Shown here one piece after another: positions 9,738 to 20,278 of a stretch of DNA of 64,000 nt (within the stretch, counting starts at the first letter, position 1; every line of letters begins with the position of its first letter). The stretch spans positions 1,860,001-1,924,000 of the forward strand of contig NC_026743.1 of the NCBI RefSeq assembly GCF_000210295.1, in the 5' to 3' direction. The DNA comes from Trypanosoma brucei gambiense DAL972 (Eukaryota > Euglenozoa > Kinetoplastea > Trypanosomatida > Trypanosomatidae). Position numbers and translations under genes: made by a program. The notes under the pieces are model-generated. The model did no database searches, was not told the origin of the DNA, and saw only the letters and a list, made by a program, of their open reading frames with translations.

Positions 9738-10926
9738 GAGAGCCGTCTGCACACACAACCGCGGTGTTGCTTAATGAGAAATGAGGGGGAGGAGCCGCTG
9801 ACGGCGTTTAAAAATTGTAAGGTCACTTAGGCCAAGAAAAGAGGGGTTGAGAAAGAGTCTGGTGCGGGTCACAGGGGGTTGTGTGTGTGTGTGCGCGTCA
9901 AATTGCCAAATGCGTGTAACGATCAGACGGCCACTACGGGCGGGAAACGTGTGCAAATGGCCATAGCAAACACACACACAAAAAATTACCGCCTCCGATT
10001 TTGTATCAAAGGGGTGATAGCGATGACACACTATTAAAAAGCACGAAGGTCGAAGCCAGCAATTGGCCGCTCCTTGAACGTGTCTTTCACTTCCCCCTCC
10101 TTTGCGCCAACTGCATGGGTGAATGAACCCATAACGTAGAACTTTAAGTCTGCATCGGGAACCGGAGTGGTAATAGAGATGAAGAACACTTCCGCAGCCA
10201 GTCAACATGGACACGTTATTTTGCGCTTGTAGGAGCGGCGTTACACCAGCGTACGCATCGCAACTTCAGTAGCTGGCTGCTCTCCCAAACGCCTCAGCGC
10301 TGTGTTTGAGGGTCGTATCAAAAGTCTTACGCAGATTCCAGCATTTCCTTTCCCCCTTTCTTCATTTAGTCTGCACCACCTTCCGCGGTGGAATATGGGC
10401 CGGACATGCGTAGGAAAGTTAACGCACCTCCCTACACACGGAGTTCAGTAGCTTGTGCAACTGGCAGTGCATTTCGTTCGGCCCCAGTTCGTAGCAAGGC
10501 TACAACATCACCATCAGGGCACAGTAGCGGCACAAGGGGTGGACGTAATAGCGGAAAAACGATTAATACGCCACGGCGACTTCAGTAACATATGTACTAC
10601 AGCTAGTAACGCTGAGGGTACTGGCGATCAGCGAAGATGATGCACATGCGAAAAGCGGGAGCATACATCTGGAAACCAACCAGCAGCAGCAGCACAAGGA
10701 AAGAGATCGAATAGACTAGTGTACATACCTACGGAGGAACAACGCCTCCGGCACAATGATCTTCTTATTTCAACATCAACTCTTCCTCCCATGCGTTGGT
10801 TGCTTAGCTACCCTTTGTTTTGTATGCGCCTTCAACCTGTCAATCCACGTACAACACCACCAAGTCAACTTATTTTCTTTCCTCGACCCCCCCCCTCCCC
10901 AAATCCTCTGTAGTATTTCTTTAATT
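9738..10926. other. Intergenic; no gene seen
   Basis: This holds the 5' flank of the TMA16-like gene and the 3' UTR of the TBC protein. It contains GT/CA repeats near 9880 and 9970 and CAG repeats near 10681. A 147-codon minus-strand frame at 9771-10214 overlaps the acceptor and has no motif. Confidence 0.6.
9826..9827 (-). promoter_or_regulatory. Predicted spliced-leader acceptor AG for the TMA16-like gene
   Basis: On the sense strand a pyrimidine tract (CTCTTTCTC then CCCCTCTTTTCTT) is followed by CCTAAG as the first AG, giving a 5' UTR of about 88 nt. Confidence 0.6.
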
Positions 10927-12519
10927 TTAGTATTTAGTGTAAGTTAACCCTGGCGCCGCCTCCTTGCACTCGGTGCAGACAGCACCAATATCTTCGTTCC
11001 ACCACTTTGGTTTCCGCTCGTTGCACACTTCGCAAGGTTCAAACGCCTCTGTCTTCGGGGCCCGTTGCAGCCGGGGGGCTACGTGCTCGTCAAACGCTTT
11101 CGACCGCAAAACGTCAATGGAAAGTTCCTCATCGCCTAATTCCATAAGTCGGGCCCGTTGAAGGATCTCCTTGATGTCGTTGGAGTCTGTCACCTTCGAG
11201 TCGAGGCGCATGATCTCGTACAATGTGTTAGCATCATTTGCCGACTTGACTCGGAGAATCGAGCTACGGAAGCGCTCAACAACCGCAAGACAGAACTTTA
11301 TGAGAAAATTGATGCCGCCATCAATAAATAAGTCCAAAAATACGAACAGATCCTTGAAACTCAGAACGTGGACGCACAGACCGGTGAGGATCTTTTGGAG
11401 ATAGGTGTCTGGCCAGAACTTAAGGTCTTCAAGATGTTTTGCTACATCGGGGAACTTTCTCTTCATAAAATGCTCAACGACCCAGGCGCTGGTTGCAAAA
11501 CCCACGGCCTCGGCGGCCCAATGCCCGGGAATGTATTCCTTTGAAACAAACCGGAGCACTGCCGCTGTCTCCTCCTCATTTAGCACCAAAAGGCAGATGC
11601 CGGCGAGGTAACTCATCGCCTGGCCATACGCCTTAAATTCATGAGACATGGCATTGAGGAAAGAAACAAACTTCTTCCGGTGATCAGGGTGGAAGAAGGT
11701 TCTGTCCGCATCCTTAATGATTACACGAACTGTCTCCTCATCTTCGTCATCGATTTCAATATACTGAACCGGTTGTCGGTAGAAGGACGCCTTCGTTACC
11801 CACCTCTCCAGCCTCCCACGCAGCCCACCTCGGTTCTCCTCAAGAAATCCACCGTTGAGATTCAACAGTGGACAAAGTGCTTCCACCTCCTCCTCCCAGA
11901 AAAGCGGCATGTCGAAGAACGGACCAGTAAAGTGCTTGGGTTTACAGTATTTGACCTGCTCAGTACGGGGCTTGTCGTTCGTTTTCTCTACGGGTTTTGC
12001 CGCCTGGCCGAACCCTTGGAAATTAGGTTTACCAAATGTCTGGCTTCCGGTCGAGTTCACAGGCGCTTCCCCAAACCCAAAGTTGACGGTGGCGGGGGAT
12101 TGAGTCGGGAAGGCGGCACTGCAGAAACCAAATATGGACTTTGGTGGCTCTGTGGGCTGCGGTGGAGCGCTGGGCGGCTGTTTCTCCTGCTGTTTCGGCG
12201 CCAAGGTGGCTAAATGCTTGTAGTACGAACCCCAAACATCCTTATCGCCTTCGCCTGACCGCTCTTTAATTTCTCGCGCCCTTTTGTAGATGAGCTTCAA
12301 CTCAGCATTGATGACGGCAGCGTTCTTCACTGCCCTTTCCTTGTCTTCGAAGAAGTTATCCGGTAGTGTCGTGTAGGATTGTGCGAATGATGCGAGTGCT
12401 GGGGCATAGCCCCCAAAGCCGTCAAAACACTTTTTCGCCTGTTCCATTTTGAGACCAGTGGTTTCCGCGAACTCCTTAAGTGTCCGCGGTTTGTCGGCCT
12501 CTAAACCGTTGTTGATCAT
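10927..12519 (-). CDS. TBC-domain GTPase-activating protein with FG motifs, TAP-C-like N-terminus and zinc motif
   Basis: 530 residues. In order: a TAP-C/UBA-like segment (about 14-58, with EFAETTGLKMEQAKKCF and LPDNFF); a Pro-rich linker; an FG-motif region (about 128-172, with IFGF, NFGFG, TFGK and GFGQ); a TBC domain (from about 262) with the arginine-finger context KDADRTF (R273) and the glutamine-finger context YGQAMSYLAG (Q300); and a C-terminal CxxC...CxxC cluster in the last 40 residues. TBC proteins act as Rab GAPs. FG motifs and a TAP-C fold point instead to the nuclear pore and Mex67. From memory, a TBC-type GAP copurifies with Mex67 and Ran in T. brucei, and this protein would fit, possibly as a Ran GAP. 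The usual G after the catalytic Q is A here. Confidence 0.8.
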   Translation of the reverse strand: MINNGLEADKPRTLKEFAETTGLKMEQAKKCFDGFGGYAPALASFAQSYTTLPDNFFEDKERAVKNAAVINAELKLIYKRAREIKERSGEGDKDVWGSYYKHLATLAPKQQEKQPPSAPPQPTEPPKSIFGFCSAAFPTQSPATVNFGFGEAPVNSTGSQTFGKPNFQGFGQAAKPVEKTNDKPRTEQVKYCKPKHFTGPFFDMPLFWEEEVEALCPLLNLNGGFLEENRGGLRGRLERWVTKASFYRQPVQYIEIDDEDEETVRVIIKDADRTFFHPDHRKKFVSFLNAMSHEFKAYGQAMSYLAGICLLVLNEEETAAVLRFVSKEYIPGHWAAEAVGFATSAWVVEHFMKRKFPDVAKHLEDLKFWPDTYLQKILTGLCVHVLSFKDLFVFLDLFIDGGINFLIKFCLAVVERFRSSILRVKSANDANTLYEIMRLDSKVTDSNDIKEILQRARLMELGDEELSIDVLRSKAFDEHVAPRLQRAPKTEAFEPCEVCNERKPKWWNEDIGAVCTECKEAAPGLTYTKY

Positions 12520-13045
12520 CTTTGTCTTACGTGTGGCCCCATTGATTACGTTTCGTGGGACGTGCCGCGGCGACAGGGGTCATGGAAAAAACAAACAAAC
12601 AAACGGCAAATAGGATGTAGGTGGAGAATAATATTAGGTAAAAGAGACAGCAAGGAGTTTTTTTTTGTTCTTTCAGCTGGGGAGCCAGATCAATAGGTTG
12701 TTCCAGATGGTAAACGGTATGCATACCAAAACATTCCGGGATCCTTCTCTCTCTCTTTAATGTTCCCATCTATCCAATGGCAAGCTATGTAACATACACA
12801 GTGTGTTTCCCACAGTGAGAAGGGGTGGCTTGCATAGGAGCTGGGGGAAGGGTCGCACAGACATATATACGTATATACATATGCACGATATGTGCACCCA
12901 GCTCTCCGTGCACATTCCTTCTTTCATCTACTCTTCCTTTCCCTTCCGTCCTCCAACACAGGTCCCTACAGCAGTCAAAGACGTGGTGCAACACAACCGA
13001 GGAGAACACGCACACGACACACAGCGTCGCTCAATCCCAACAACT
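12520..13045. other. Intergenic; 3' UTR of the EFHC1-like gene and 5' flank of the TBC gene
   Basis: It contains CAAA repeats near 12591-12604 and an A-rich stretch that is pyrimidine on the sense strand. No gene is seen. Confidence 0.6.
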
Positions 13046-15220
13046 TTAAAACATAATGAGCCGTTTTATTTCTTTCAGTGGAAGCCGCCGACGCGACCAA
13101 TCCGTGGTCACCGGGACACTGTAGAACTTAAAGATAAGTGAATCCATCTGCTTATCGGTGAACGTCAACCCCATTCGTTCAGTCAGAGCCCTTTTGAAAT
13201 CTTCTACGGCAAGGTTGCCATCATAACTGGCGTTTGCTTCTTGCTGAAATGCGCGAATGAGAAGTGTTCGACGTGCCTCGACGCACGAGATGAGGTTCCT
13301 CAGTGCCTCATGCGCTTCCTTCTCCCGATTCTTGTACGCTTCAAGGTCTTGTTGCGATCGAAGGGGCCCACTAACGTTGGGGAGACCGTTATCTTTAGTT
13401 TGGGAGAAGTCCGAGAGGAACTGCTGGCAGAGGAGATTCTCACAAAACTCTGTCATGGAAATTATTTGATCATTATCCTTATCCACACTCGCCATCACGC
13501 GGTCGAACTCGGCGGCATCCAACCGTCTGCCGCACTCTAAAAACAACCGTTTAAGATCCTCACCAGTTAGTCCTTCTTCCCTCGATTTGAAGTGGCGAAA
13601 GGCGTCAGTGACGTTCGAGAACCGCTGAAAGATGACGTTCTTCACGTGCCCAATAAGTTCCTGTGTGGAAAAGTACGATTCATCCATGTGAGGGAAGCCC
13701 ATTTCAATGTAGCGCTTTGTGCGCTCATCCATATCGATCAACTCGTATTCCGCACCCGCCAGTTTGACCTTCGCACCCACATATAACTTGCTGGGCTCGG
13801 GGATTTCAGCGACGGGGGAACGGGCAAAGCACTTGCCGCCGAGGTGGCCGCTGTTGTGAACAGGGATTTCATACATCCCCACAGTGTCATCTGCCAGGTA
13901 ATAGCAAAAGAGAAACTTTCGACCTTCGTCTTCGTAACGATCGCTGACAAGGCGAGCCGCGAAGCGAAACACGTCGTTGCAGTAATGAATGAGTTTGAGA
14001 CGATCTTTTTCTACCACTGTATCTTCAAAGGTCATGGTGGAGACTCCACGCGCTTCTTTCCGTGCTGTTGGTTTTGTTGGCTGCTTCGACGGTTTGACGG
14101 TGGGCATAAGGCTGTCCGACTCCGTTTTGGGCTTTGGAAAGGATGGCTGACCAACACCTTTTGCTGCGTAGTAATCTCGCGTGAACTTGTCGCAATCATA
14201 TATATAAAACTCTCTAGTCATTAAGTTGATCGTCTGTCCTGTTTGCAAATCATCTTCCGTAATGTACTCAACTGGTCGTGTGAGCGGGACGTTCAGTGTC
14301 TCTGTCTCCTTTACTCTAGTGACGGGGTACTTGGGTATTTTTGTGCGGCGAATGAACACAGGGTTCGGGTCACGACCGTCGTTGCGGACACTCTCCACCA
14401 TGACAGACATGGTCTTATCCGCGATATAGTACAGAAGTTTGAAAGCCCTCTGCTCCCAAGTTGCAGCAAAGCGCAACACTTCCCGGTCGTGTTCAAAGAA
14501 GTTTCGAGCGGTCTCCCGCTCCTCCGGTGTAAGGAGTGATACGTGAGTTCCCGCCGCGGTGGCAGCCATGACTTCCACATTGTGCCGTAGGTCCACATGC
14601 AGCTCATCCTTAGGGTTCCTTTGCACCAAAACACTCTGCTCGAAGGTGTCACTCGGATAGTCAAGGGGCTCCGCCTGCGGTATGCCCATCGCCTCGCAGA
14701 ATTCACGTGTGGCGCCGTCGCAGTCCACGATGTGATATTGCAAACCTCGTATGTTGACCACAGAGCCTACGAACAGGGAACGAACACCGACACCATCAAT
14801 TATGGTACGAGAGACTGTCAGTCCGCGACGGAGGCCGCTGTTCACAACGGCCGGTGTTTCATATACACTGATGGACCCATCCGAGAGATGGAGATACATC
14901 TTGACCTTTCGCACGCGCATTCTCTCTATCGAGCTCTCGTCCACACGCTCCACGTAATATCCAAAGAAACGTAGAGCCTTATCGTCCAGTGACTTCCAAT
15001 CCGGAAACTTGGCAAATATCTGCGCGGGCTGAAGCCCACCGCAACCATCACCTCCCTGCTTCTCGCTCCTTTTGCTGGACCCACTGGGGTCGAAAACTGT
15101 TCTTATGCCTTTTCGTATGGTGCATAACTGCGGGATCCCATTAGTTGGGGGTGGGTTAAGCTCAGGGAAACTAAACCCCGGAAGCTTGGGGAGTGCATCA
15201 TAAATGGTCCGGTCCGTCAT
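13046..15220 (-). CDS. EFHC1/Rib72-like axonemal protein (three DM10 domains, C-terminal EF-hands)
   Basis: 724 residues. Three DM10 domains lie at about 82-180, 245-353 and 415-507. Each opens with a F-x-F/Y-x-x-Y-type strand (RFFGYYVE, KLLYYIADK, FLFCYYLADD) and closes with a Y-x-I/L-x-D-C/M-D strand. Two EF-hand-like segments follow, one with the loop DKDNDQIISMTEF. Three DM10 domains plus EF-hands is the EFHC1, EFHC2 and Rib72 architecture. In that family the protein sits inside the A-tubule of ciliary doublet microtubules. DM10 domains in other proteins occur with kinase domains, which are absent here. The start is the only sensible ATG. Confidence 0.92.
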   Translation of the reverse strand: MTDRTIYDALPKLPGFSFPELNPPPTNGIPQLCTIRKGIRTVFDPSGSSKRSEKQGGDGCGGLQPAQIFAKFPDWKSLDDKALRFFGYYVERVDESSIERMRVRKVKMYLHLSDGSISVYETPAVVNSGLRRGLTVSRTIIDGVGVRSLFVGSVVNIRGLQYHIVDCDGATREFCEAMGIPQAEPLDYPSDTFEQSVLVQRNPKDELHVDLRHNVEVMAATAAGTHVSLLTPEERETARNFFEHDREVLRFAATWEQRAFKLLYYIADKTMSVMVESVRNDGRDPNPVFIRRTKIPKYPVTRVKETETLNVPLTRPVEYITEDDLQTGQTINLMTREFYIYDCDKFTRDYYAAKGVGQPSFPKPKTESDSLMPTVKPSKQPTKPTARKEARGVSTMTFEDTVVEKDRLKLIHYCNDVFRFAARLVSDRYEDEGRKFLFCYYLADDTVGMYEIPVHNSGHLGGKCFARSPVAEIPEPSKLYVGAKVKLAGAEYELIDMDERTKRYIEMGFPHMDESYFSTQELIGHVKNVIFQRFSNVTDAFRHFKSREEGLTGEDLKRLFLECGRRLDAAEFDRVMASVDKDNDQIISMTEFCENLLCQQFLSDFSQTKDNGLPNVSGPLRSQQDLEAYKNREKEAHEALRNLISCVEARRTLLIRAFQQEANASYDGNLAVEDFKRALTERMGLTFTDKQMDSLIFKFYSVPVTTDWSRRRLPLKEIKRLIMF

Positions 15221-16904
15221 TGTGGAAGCGCGCCGTTGCTCCTGCCGTCACTCAGCCCTTATAAATGCAGCATTGGGACAAAGCAAAATAAAGTGCAGAC
15301 GATATAGGGGGTAAAATGGCACCGCTGGCACCATCAGTGAATTTGACAGCATGACAACAATTTATTGTGCATTACATGGGAGGGCGTCTTGTGTGTGTGC
15401 GTCGTACGTTAAGCGCGCCTGCGTTAAAACAGACGCACCCTACAGGTTGACTCATGATTGGACAGGTGTGGGAATATAAGAACACTTGTGCCTCATTTCC
15501 GAAGCCCCAGCTGTGAATGCTGGGGGTGGAAAAAAAAAAGAAGAGGAAGCGATCGGGGTTTTGGGGGGGGGGGGGGAACGGGACCGCAATCTGACAAATA
15601 ATAATAGTAATAATAAATTGAAATAAACGATAATTGTAATATACATATGCAGCCGCGTGTCCTTTGGAGGGGGTGAAGCCGCTTCTCAAATAAATAAATG
15701 GTACTGTACCTCAATATAATGGCTCCCAGAATAAAAGTAAGGACGAACTGGTGCTACCTCCCCTAATTCTTAAGGTCACAAACACCCAAAGTAGAAAAAG
15801 AGGAACGAGTGACTAACAGCAGAAAATTGCCCGCTCCATCCCGGTCGCACCAATGAATAAATAAGTAGAACAAGTAAATAAATAAAAAAATATATAAATA
15901 GATATGTATACGTGCCCATGCGCGTTCGTGAACGTTCGAATTGCGGCCTCACTGTCCGCATCCCGAACACAAGTCGCGAATTGACGCGCCACTGAGGTGC
16001 ACACCACTCACACGAACACCACTTACGGGATGTTGGGGTGGAGAACGAAAAAAAAAAAAAAAGGGACCCCCCCCCGTTGTGCTCCACGGGCTCTGCGGAA
16101 ACCAAATTAACTTAGCATCCGAATCAATAAGGAAAAGAAATATGACAAAACACGTAAGTCCTTTGCAAGCCACCAAAGTAAATGATAAAGGAGTGGAACT
16201 CTCACCATATTGTATTGTAACGTTCCCGGAGAATAAATCTGTTGGCTCCTTCAGAAGGAAATGCCCCATTGATTGCGTCCCCCCTGCCTCTCCATATACC
16301 GCAGCGTGACGTTTATACGCCATCGAGTAATACTTACGTCAAAAAATAAAATAAAATAAAATAATAACGAACAAGCGAACTCAAATATAATAGAACAAAA
16401 CCAAACTAACAATACGCTTATGTACCCTCCTCTTAGACACACCCTGTCACACTGGTCCTCTCGAACTTGCCACATATTTGCATACTCCCGCAAACAAGGA
16501 GAAAACATAACCTGTTCTTGAAAAGTAGGAAGTAAAGCGTGCCAGAGGGAGGGGCATAAAAGGCAGAATAGGATCTCGCGCCCCCAACCCAAAGAAACCC
16601 TTCATCCCGCATTTTTTTCTACCTTCTTTTTCCTTTCTCCTTCTCAAATTATTATTATTATTATGTGCATGTACATCTTATGCATGTATGTTTTTTTTTC
16701 TCTTTCAACTCTTATTGTCCGCACGTGTACCTGCTCGTGTCCCCACGCTACGGAACGTGCGGAATGTGCACGGGACCAGCCCATTTGTTTTGTAAGCCCT
16801 GCCAAACCCTCCTTCCAAATATTCGCACGATTGCCGTCTTTCCCTTTTTTTAAAAAAAATTCTATCCCCATGTTGCATTTCTCAGGTCCATTACCCGATT
16901 TTGT
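15221..16904. other. Intergenic, 1.7 kb; low-complexity 3' flank of the ABCG gene
   Basis: The stretch includes a G run at about 15561-15575, an A run near 16049, AAAAT pentamer repeats at about 16337-16363 and TTA repeats near 16650. No gene or RNA is recognised. Most of it should be the long 3' UTR of the ABC transporter. Confidence 0.6.
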
Positions 16905-18911
16905 TTATAGTTTGTGTCGCGCCGCCTTGTACAACGCACCCAATATTCCAGTGCGCAGCAGAACATAGAAGAGCACCAAGCACAACCACATGATCCAGTT
17001 TTCAGACTGCCCATCCTCCAGCCCATTCAGTTCCAGAACCTCTTTTCCGTTCGCTGGGATGTATCCGCAAAGACCGGAGGCATTAGTCTTCTCGTCACAC
17101 TCAATCTCGTCAATGTGCTTCATTTCATTGCGAAGAACAAGAATATAAGCATGTCGAAAGAAGGAGAGCTTCTCCAAGAAGTACCAGTAAGGGCGCATGC
17201 GATCGGTGGTGGCGTACAGTCCTCCAACGAGAGTAAGCGGCAACAATACGATAGGGGCAAAGCCCGTAGCGCCGACGGAAGTACTGCAGGTCGCACTAAG
17301 TAAAAATCCCAAACTGGCCGCAACCTCGCTGAGGAGCGCAATGGCGGCATAGAAAGTGAAGAAGGCGCCCGCGCTTGCATAGAGGCCCACCATCCAATAA
17401 ACAACTGCGCATTCGACAAGACAAAACAATAACCGATAGGGAGTTTCCACGATCGTCTTGGACAGCAAGTAGAGGAGTGGCGGGTATGAGCCAACTTGCT
17501 GTTCACGTATATATAACGCCTTGAAGTCATAAAAGCGGTGCATCATCGTATAGGTTTGTCCCATCGCACGGTTTATAACAACCATAAAAAGAACGCCTTC
17601 ACGGTCCTGAATCCCCGTCATATCTGAACTGACACCGAAGAAAATAAGGCCAGCCACCAATGAGAAGATTAATGATTGGAAAAGAGATGTGATAATGAAA
17701 GTGCGATTACGTATGAGTTCCGTGAAGTCACGGCGAACAAGCTCCGAAAACTGGCTCACAGCACTTCCCTTGAACCGTTGAATATACCCGTGGAGAAACT
17801 TGGCTGTGTCCGATGTCCATGGCTGATGATTCAGCTCTACAACCCTCGTGTGGAGCGTTCTCTTCCTTTTTACGTGCCTTTTCCACTGTTTGATGAGAAC
17901 CTTCGCCTGCACTGAGTCCTGCATTAGTGTCATATAAAAGTCGGTTGGGGTATATGTCTCAGGACAGACGTAACCAATCGATTCGAAGTATGCCACTGAA
18001 TCTTCCATAGTCCCGTGGTACACGCACCGTCCACGGACGAGCAGCATCAGATCATCAAAGTGGTTGAGCACTCCTGCGGAGGGCTGATGAATGGTGTATA
18101 TCACTGTGCGCCCTTTGCGGGCAATAGTGTTTAGAAGTTGCACTACCTTCGCTGACGTGACATGATCCAACCCGGAAGTGGGTTCGTCCAGAAGCAGGAT
18201 TTTCGGGTCACAAATAAGGTCCACTCCCATGCTACAACGTTTGCGTTCGCCCCCAGAAAGGCCAGCCACAAGACCTGGTGTCCCGACAGTCGTATCGCGG
18301 CAATGCTGAAGACCAAGCTCGTCCATTACGTCTGACACTTGTTGTTTGGTGGTTTCTGGATCTGGGTTACGCCTCACGCGGACAGAAAAGCGGAGGGACC
18401 GTTTCGGCGTTGAGATGTTTGAAAGCACATCATCTTGACCCACAAAACCCATCACCTTGCGGTACTGATGCCTGTACTCCACATCCCCAAGCTGAATTTT
18501 CCCCTCAAGCTTACGGTCCTTGGAGGTTGCAAGATGGTCGGACAACGCGTGGAGGAACGTTGACTTCCCCGCACCGCTGGCACCCATAATAGCAAGGCAA
18601 CGCGACGGGAGCGCGGTGCCGGTGAGATTGTGAAGGATTACCCTACCCTGCAGCGAGTAGGTTAGATTATGCCATGAAACCGGGACGGGAAATGGTGTTG
18701 TGCAGAAACTGTTGCCCACCATCGAAGCGTTGGGTTGTACGAACGATCCAAAGAACTGAGTTATGTCACCTGTCTCCGGCACTTGCTCTTGCGGGTCGGC
18801 ATTTCCGTACGGTTTGCCATCGTTGCAAATGTCTCCCTGGAGTTCCTCACTCACGCTGCTGGTTAGGGTGAATTCTTCTTCATCACGCACCTTTTTTCGA
18901 AAGCAACGCAT
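16905..18911 (-). CDS. ABCG-family half-transporter
   Basis: 668 residues from the ATG at 18911. One N-terminal nucleotide-binding domain shows Walker A GASGAGKS (110-117), signature LSGGE (218-222) and Walker B ILLLDEP (from 238), then an H-loop in YTIHQPSAG. The second half has about six hydrophobic segments, starting near the TFIITSLFQSLIFSLVAG stretch, with an extracellular loop carrying paired Cys before the last one. NBD before membrane domain in a single half is the white/ABCG arrangement. Such proteins dimerise to export lipids, sterols or small molecules; the substrate is not visible here. A long low-complexity 3' flank suggests control through the 3' UTR, but nothing specific is seen. 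Confidence 0.95.
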   Translation of the reverse strand: MRCFRKKVRDEEEFTLTSSVSEELQGDICNDGKPYGNADPQEQVPETGDITQFFGSFVQPNASMVGNSFCTTPFPVPVSWHNLTYSLQGRVILHNLTGTALPSRCLAIMGASGAGKSTFLHALSDHLATSKDRKLEGKIQLGDVEYRHQYRKVMGFVGQDDVLSNISTPKRSLRFSVRVRRNPDPETTKQQVSDVMDELGLQHCRDTTVGTPGLVAGLSGGERKRCSMGVDLICDPKILLLDEPTSGLDHVTSAKVVQLLNTIARKGRTVIYTIHQPSAGVLNHFDDLMLLVRGRCVYHGTMEDSVAYFESIGYVCPETYTPTDFYMTLMQDSVQAKVLIKQWKRHVKRKRTLHTRVVELNHQPWTSDTAKFLHGYIQRFKGSAVSQFSELVRRDFTELIRNRTFIITSLFQSLIFSLVAGLIFFGVSSDMTGIQDREGVLFMVVINRAMGQTYTMMHRFYDFKALYIREQQVGSYPPLLYLLSKTIVETPYRLLFCLVECAVVYWMVGLYASAGAFFTFYAAIALLSEVAASLGFLLSATCSTSVGATGFAPIVLLPLTLVGGLYATTDRMRPYWYFLEKLSFFRHAYILVLRNEMKHIDEIECDEKTNASGLCGYIPANGKEVLELNGLEDGQSENWIMWLCLVLFYVLLRTGILGALYKAARHKL

Positions 18912-19495
18912 TCTTTCTTTTTGCGACAATGCCAACGTTAACTCTTACTGTTTTCTTTTCCCTTACTAGCTGTTGCCACACTTCATGCGCCGTCACACAA
19001 AACCATATAGATAAAGAAGAGCGGTAGTTAAAAGGACACAACTGTGTGTGTGTATGTGTGGAAGGATTGTGAGTTATGTAGCATCGAGCAGAAGGACAAG
19101 CCCCTGACAAGTACGTTATCGACGCTTACATGGATGTAAATGTCAGCATGCGCGCATGTGGGATATGATTAAGCGAAAATACTGCGCCACAGCAGCTACC
19201 ACTCACGCGACGGATTGCGTAGGTGGGGGAGGGAGAAGAGACGTCCGCATGCGATGGAATTCGCCATTGAGTTCCGTGACGGACTGATCACACAAAAACA
19301 ACAGTAACAACAACAAATATTAATCTACAGATGACTTCCGTGTAACCAATTTACTCCAGCTTATCACTTGCGTTCGTTGTCTTTTACACTTACAGTACGC
19401 CGTCTCTCTTTCCTTCTTTCCCTTGCTACCACTACTTTATTTTGTTTACCTCTCCTTACCCACGTCGTGTTAGGCCACAGACGTATTACAATACA
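18912..19495. other. Intergenic; NSA2 3' UTR and ABCG 5' flank
   Basis: It contains GT repeats near 19043 and CAA repeats near 19301-19313. No gene is seen. Confidence 0.6.
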
Positions 19496-20278
19496 CTACA
19501 CCAATAACACAGCGTTGATACACCCGTCATTCTCTGGGTTGTTGGTGACTTGCGCATACTTCCCCCACACCACCTTTCCGGAGGGTGTCACCAACCCGAG
19601 GTCCGATACGTTCACTTCAATGACAGTACCTTTTGTAATGACTCCCAAACCGGTGTACATTTTCCCCTGTGGGTTTTTCTTTACTCCAATGATGGGCAAC
19701 TGAAAAGTTGCCTTCAGCTCGGGATGCGTTACGTGTGCCTTCTTGAAACGGAGGGCCATGGGGCGAATGAAGCGCTCGTACTTTGGAAGTCGTCGGGTGA
19801 AGGTCTCACCAACAAACGTAACCTTATTCACCATACGCTTCCACGACTTCTTACCTCGCTTACCAGATGTCACCGCCCGCAGCATTTCATCCTCGCTGAC
19901 TGGCTTCACCTTCTCGATCGGCACCGCCCACTTCCCAGCCTTCTCCTTGCGCTTCTGTTTCAGAGAGTTGGAAAGAACCTTTGCGCGATCGGCCTCACTA
20001 CGGTCCATGAGAAAGCTAGGCAATGCATTCTTTGGCCCTTTCTCTTTTACCCGCTCAGTAGTCTGCTTTTCCTCATGCTCGCGAATTTTCTTGCGAATCT
20101 CCGCCTTCTCCGCGTAACGCTCCTTAGCTGCTATCTTTGCTTTTATGCCCCGCACTGTCCGAAGCCTTTTCGCCTCCGTGTGAACCTTACGGGCGTTGCG
20201 CTTTCTCATTCGCTCTGCATGGTCGAGGCGGCGCCCGTAACGCTTCTGCGCGAGTTCGATATACTCATTTTGCGGCAT
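19496..20278 (-). CDS. NSA2: Ribosome biogenesis protein NSA2
   Basis: 260 residues, almost the exact length of yeast NSA2 (261). The N-terminus [20 protein letters not shown] is the family signature. A long basic helical region follows, then a C-terminal beta domain containing [19 protein letters not shown] and ending GCINAVLLV, both strongly conserved. NSA2 is related to ribosomal protein eS8 and holds a place in the pre-60S particle during 27S rRNA processing in the nucleolus. Start and stop are unambiguous. Confidence 0.97.
   Translation of the reverse strand: MPQNEYIELAQKRYGRRLDHAERMRKRNARKVHTEAKRLRTVRGIKAKIAAKERYAEKAEIRKKIREHEEKQTTERVKEKGPKNALPSFLMDRSEADRAKVLSNSLKQKRKEKAGKWAVPIEKVKPVSEDEMLRAVTSGKRGKKSWKRMVNKVTFVGETFTRRLPKYERFIRPMALRFKKAHVTHPELKATFQLPIIGVKKNPQGKMYTGLGVITKGTVIEVNVSDLGLVTPSGKVVWGKYAQVTNNPENDGCINAVLLV

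Noticed and set aside
9013..9774. Plus-strand open frame of 253 codons
   Set aside because: It is the antisense shadow of the TMA16-like gene, which has the recognisable motif.
9771..10214. Minus-strand frame of 147 codons upstream of the TMA16-like gene
   Set aside because: It runs over the predicted acceptor and is made of repeat-like GT-rich sequence.
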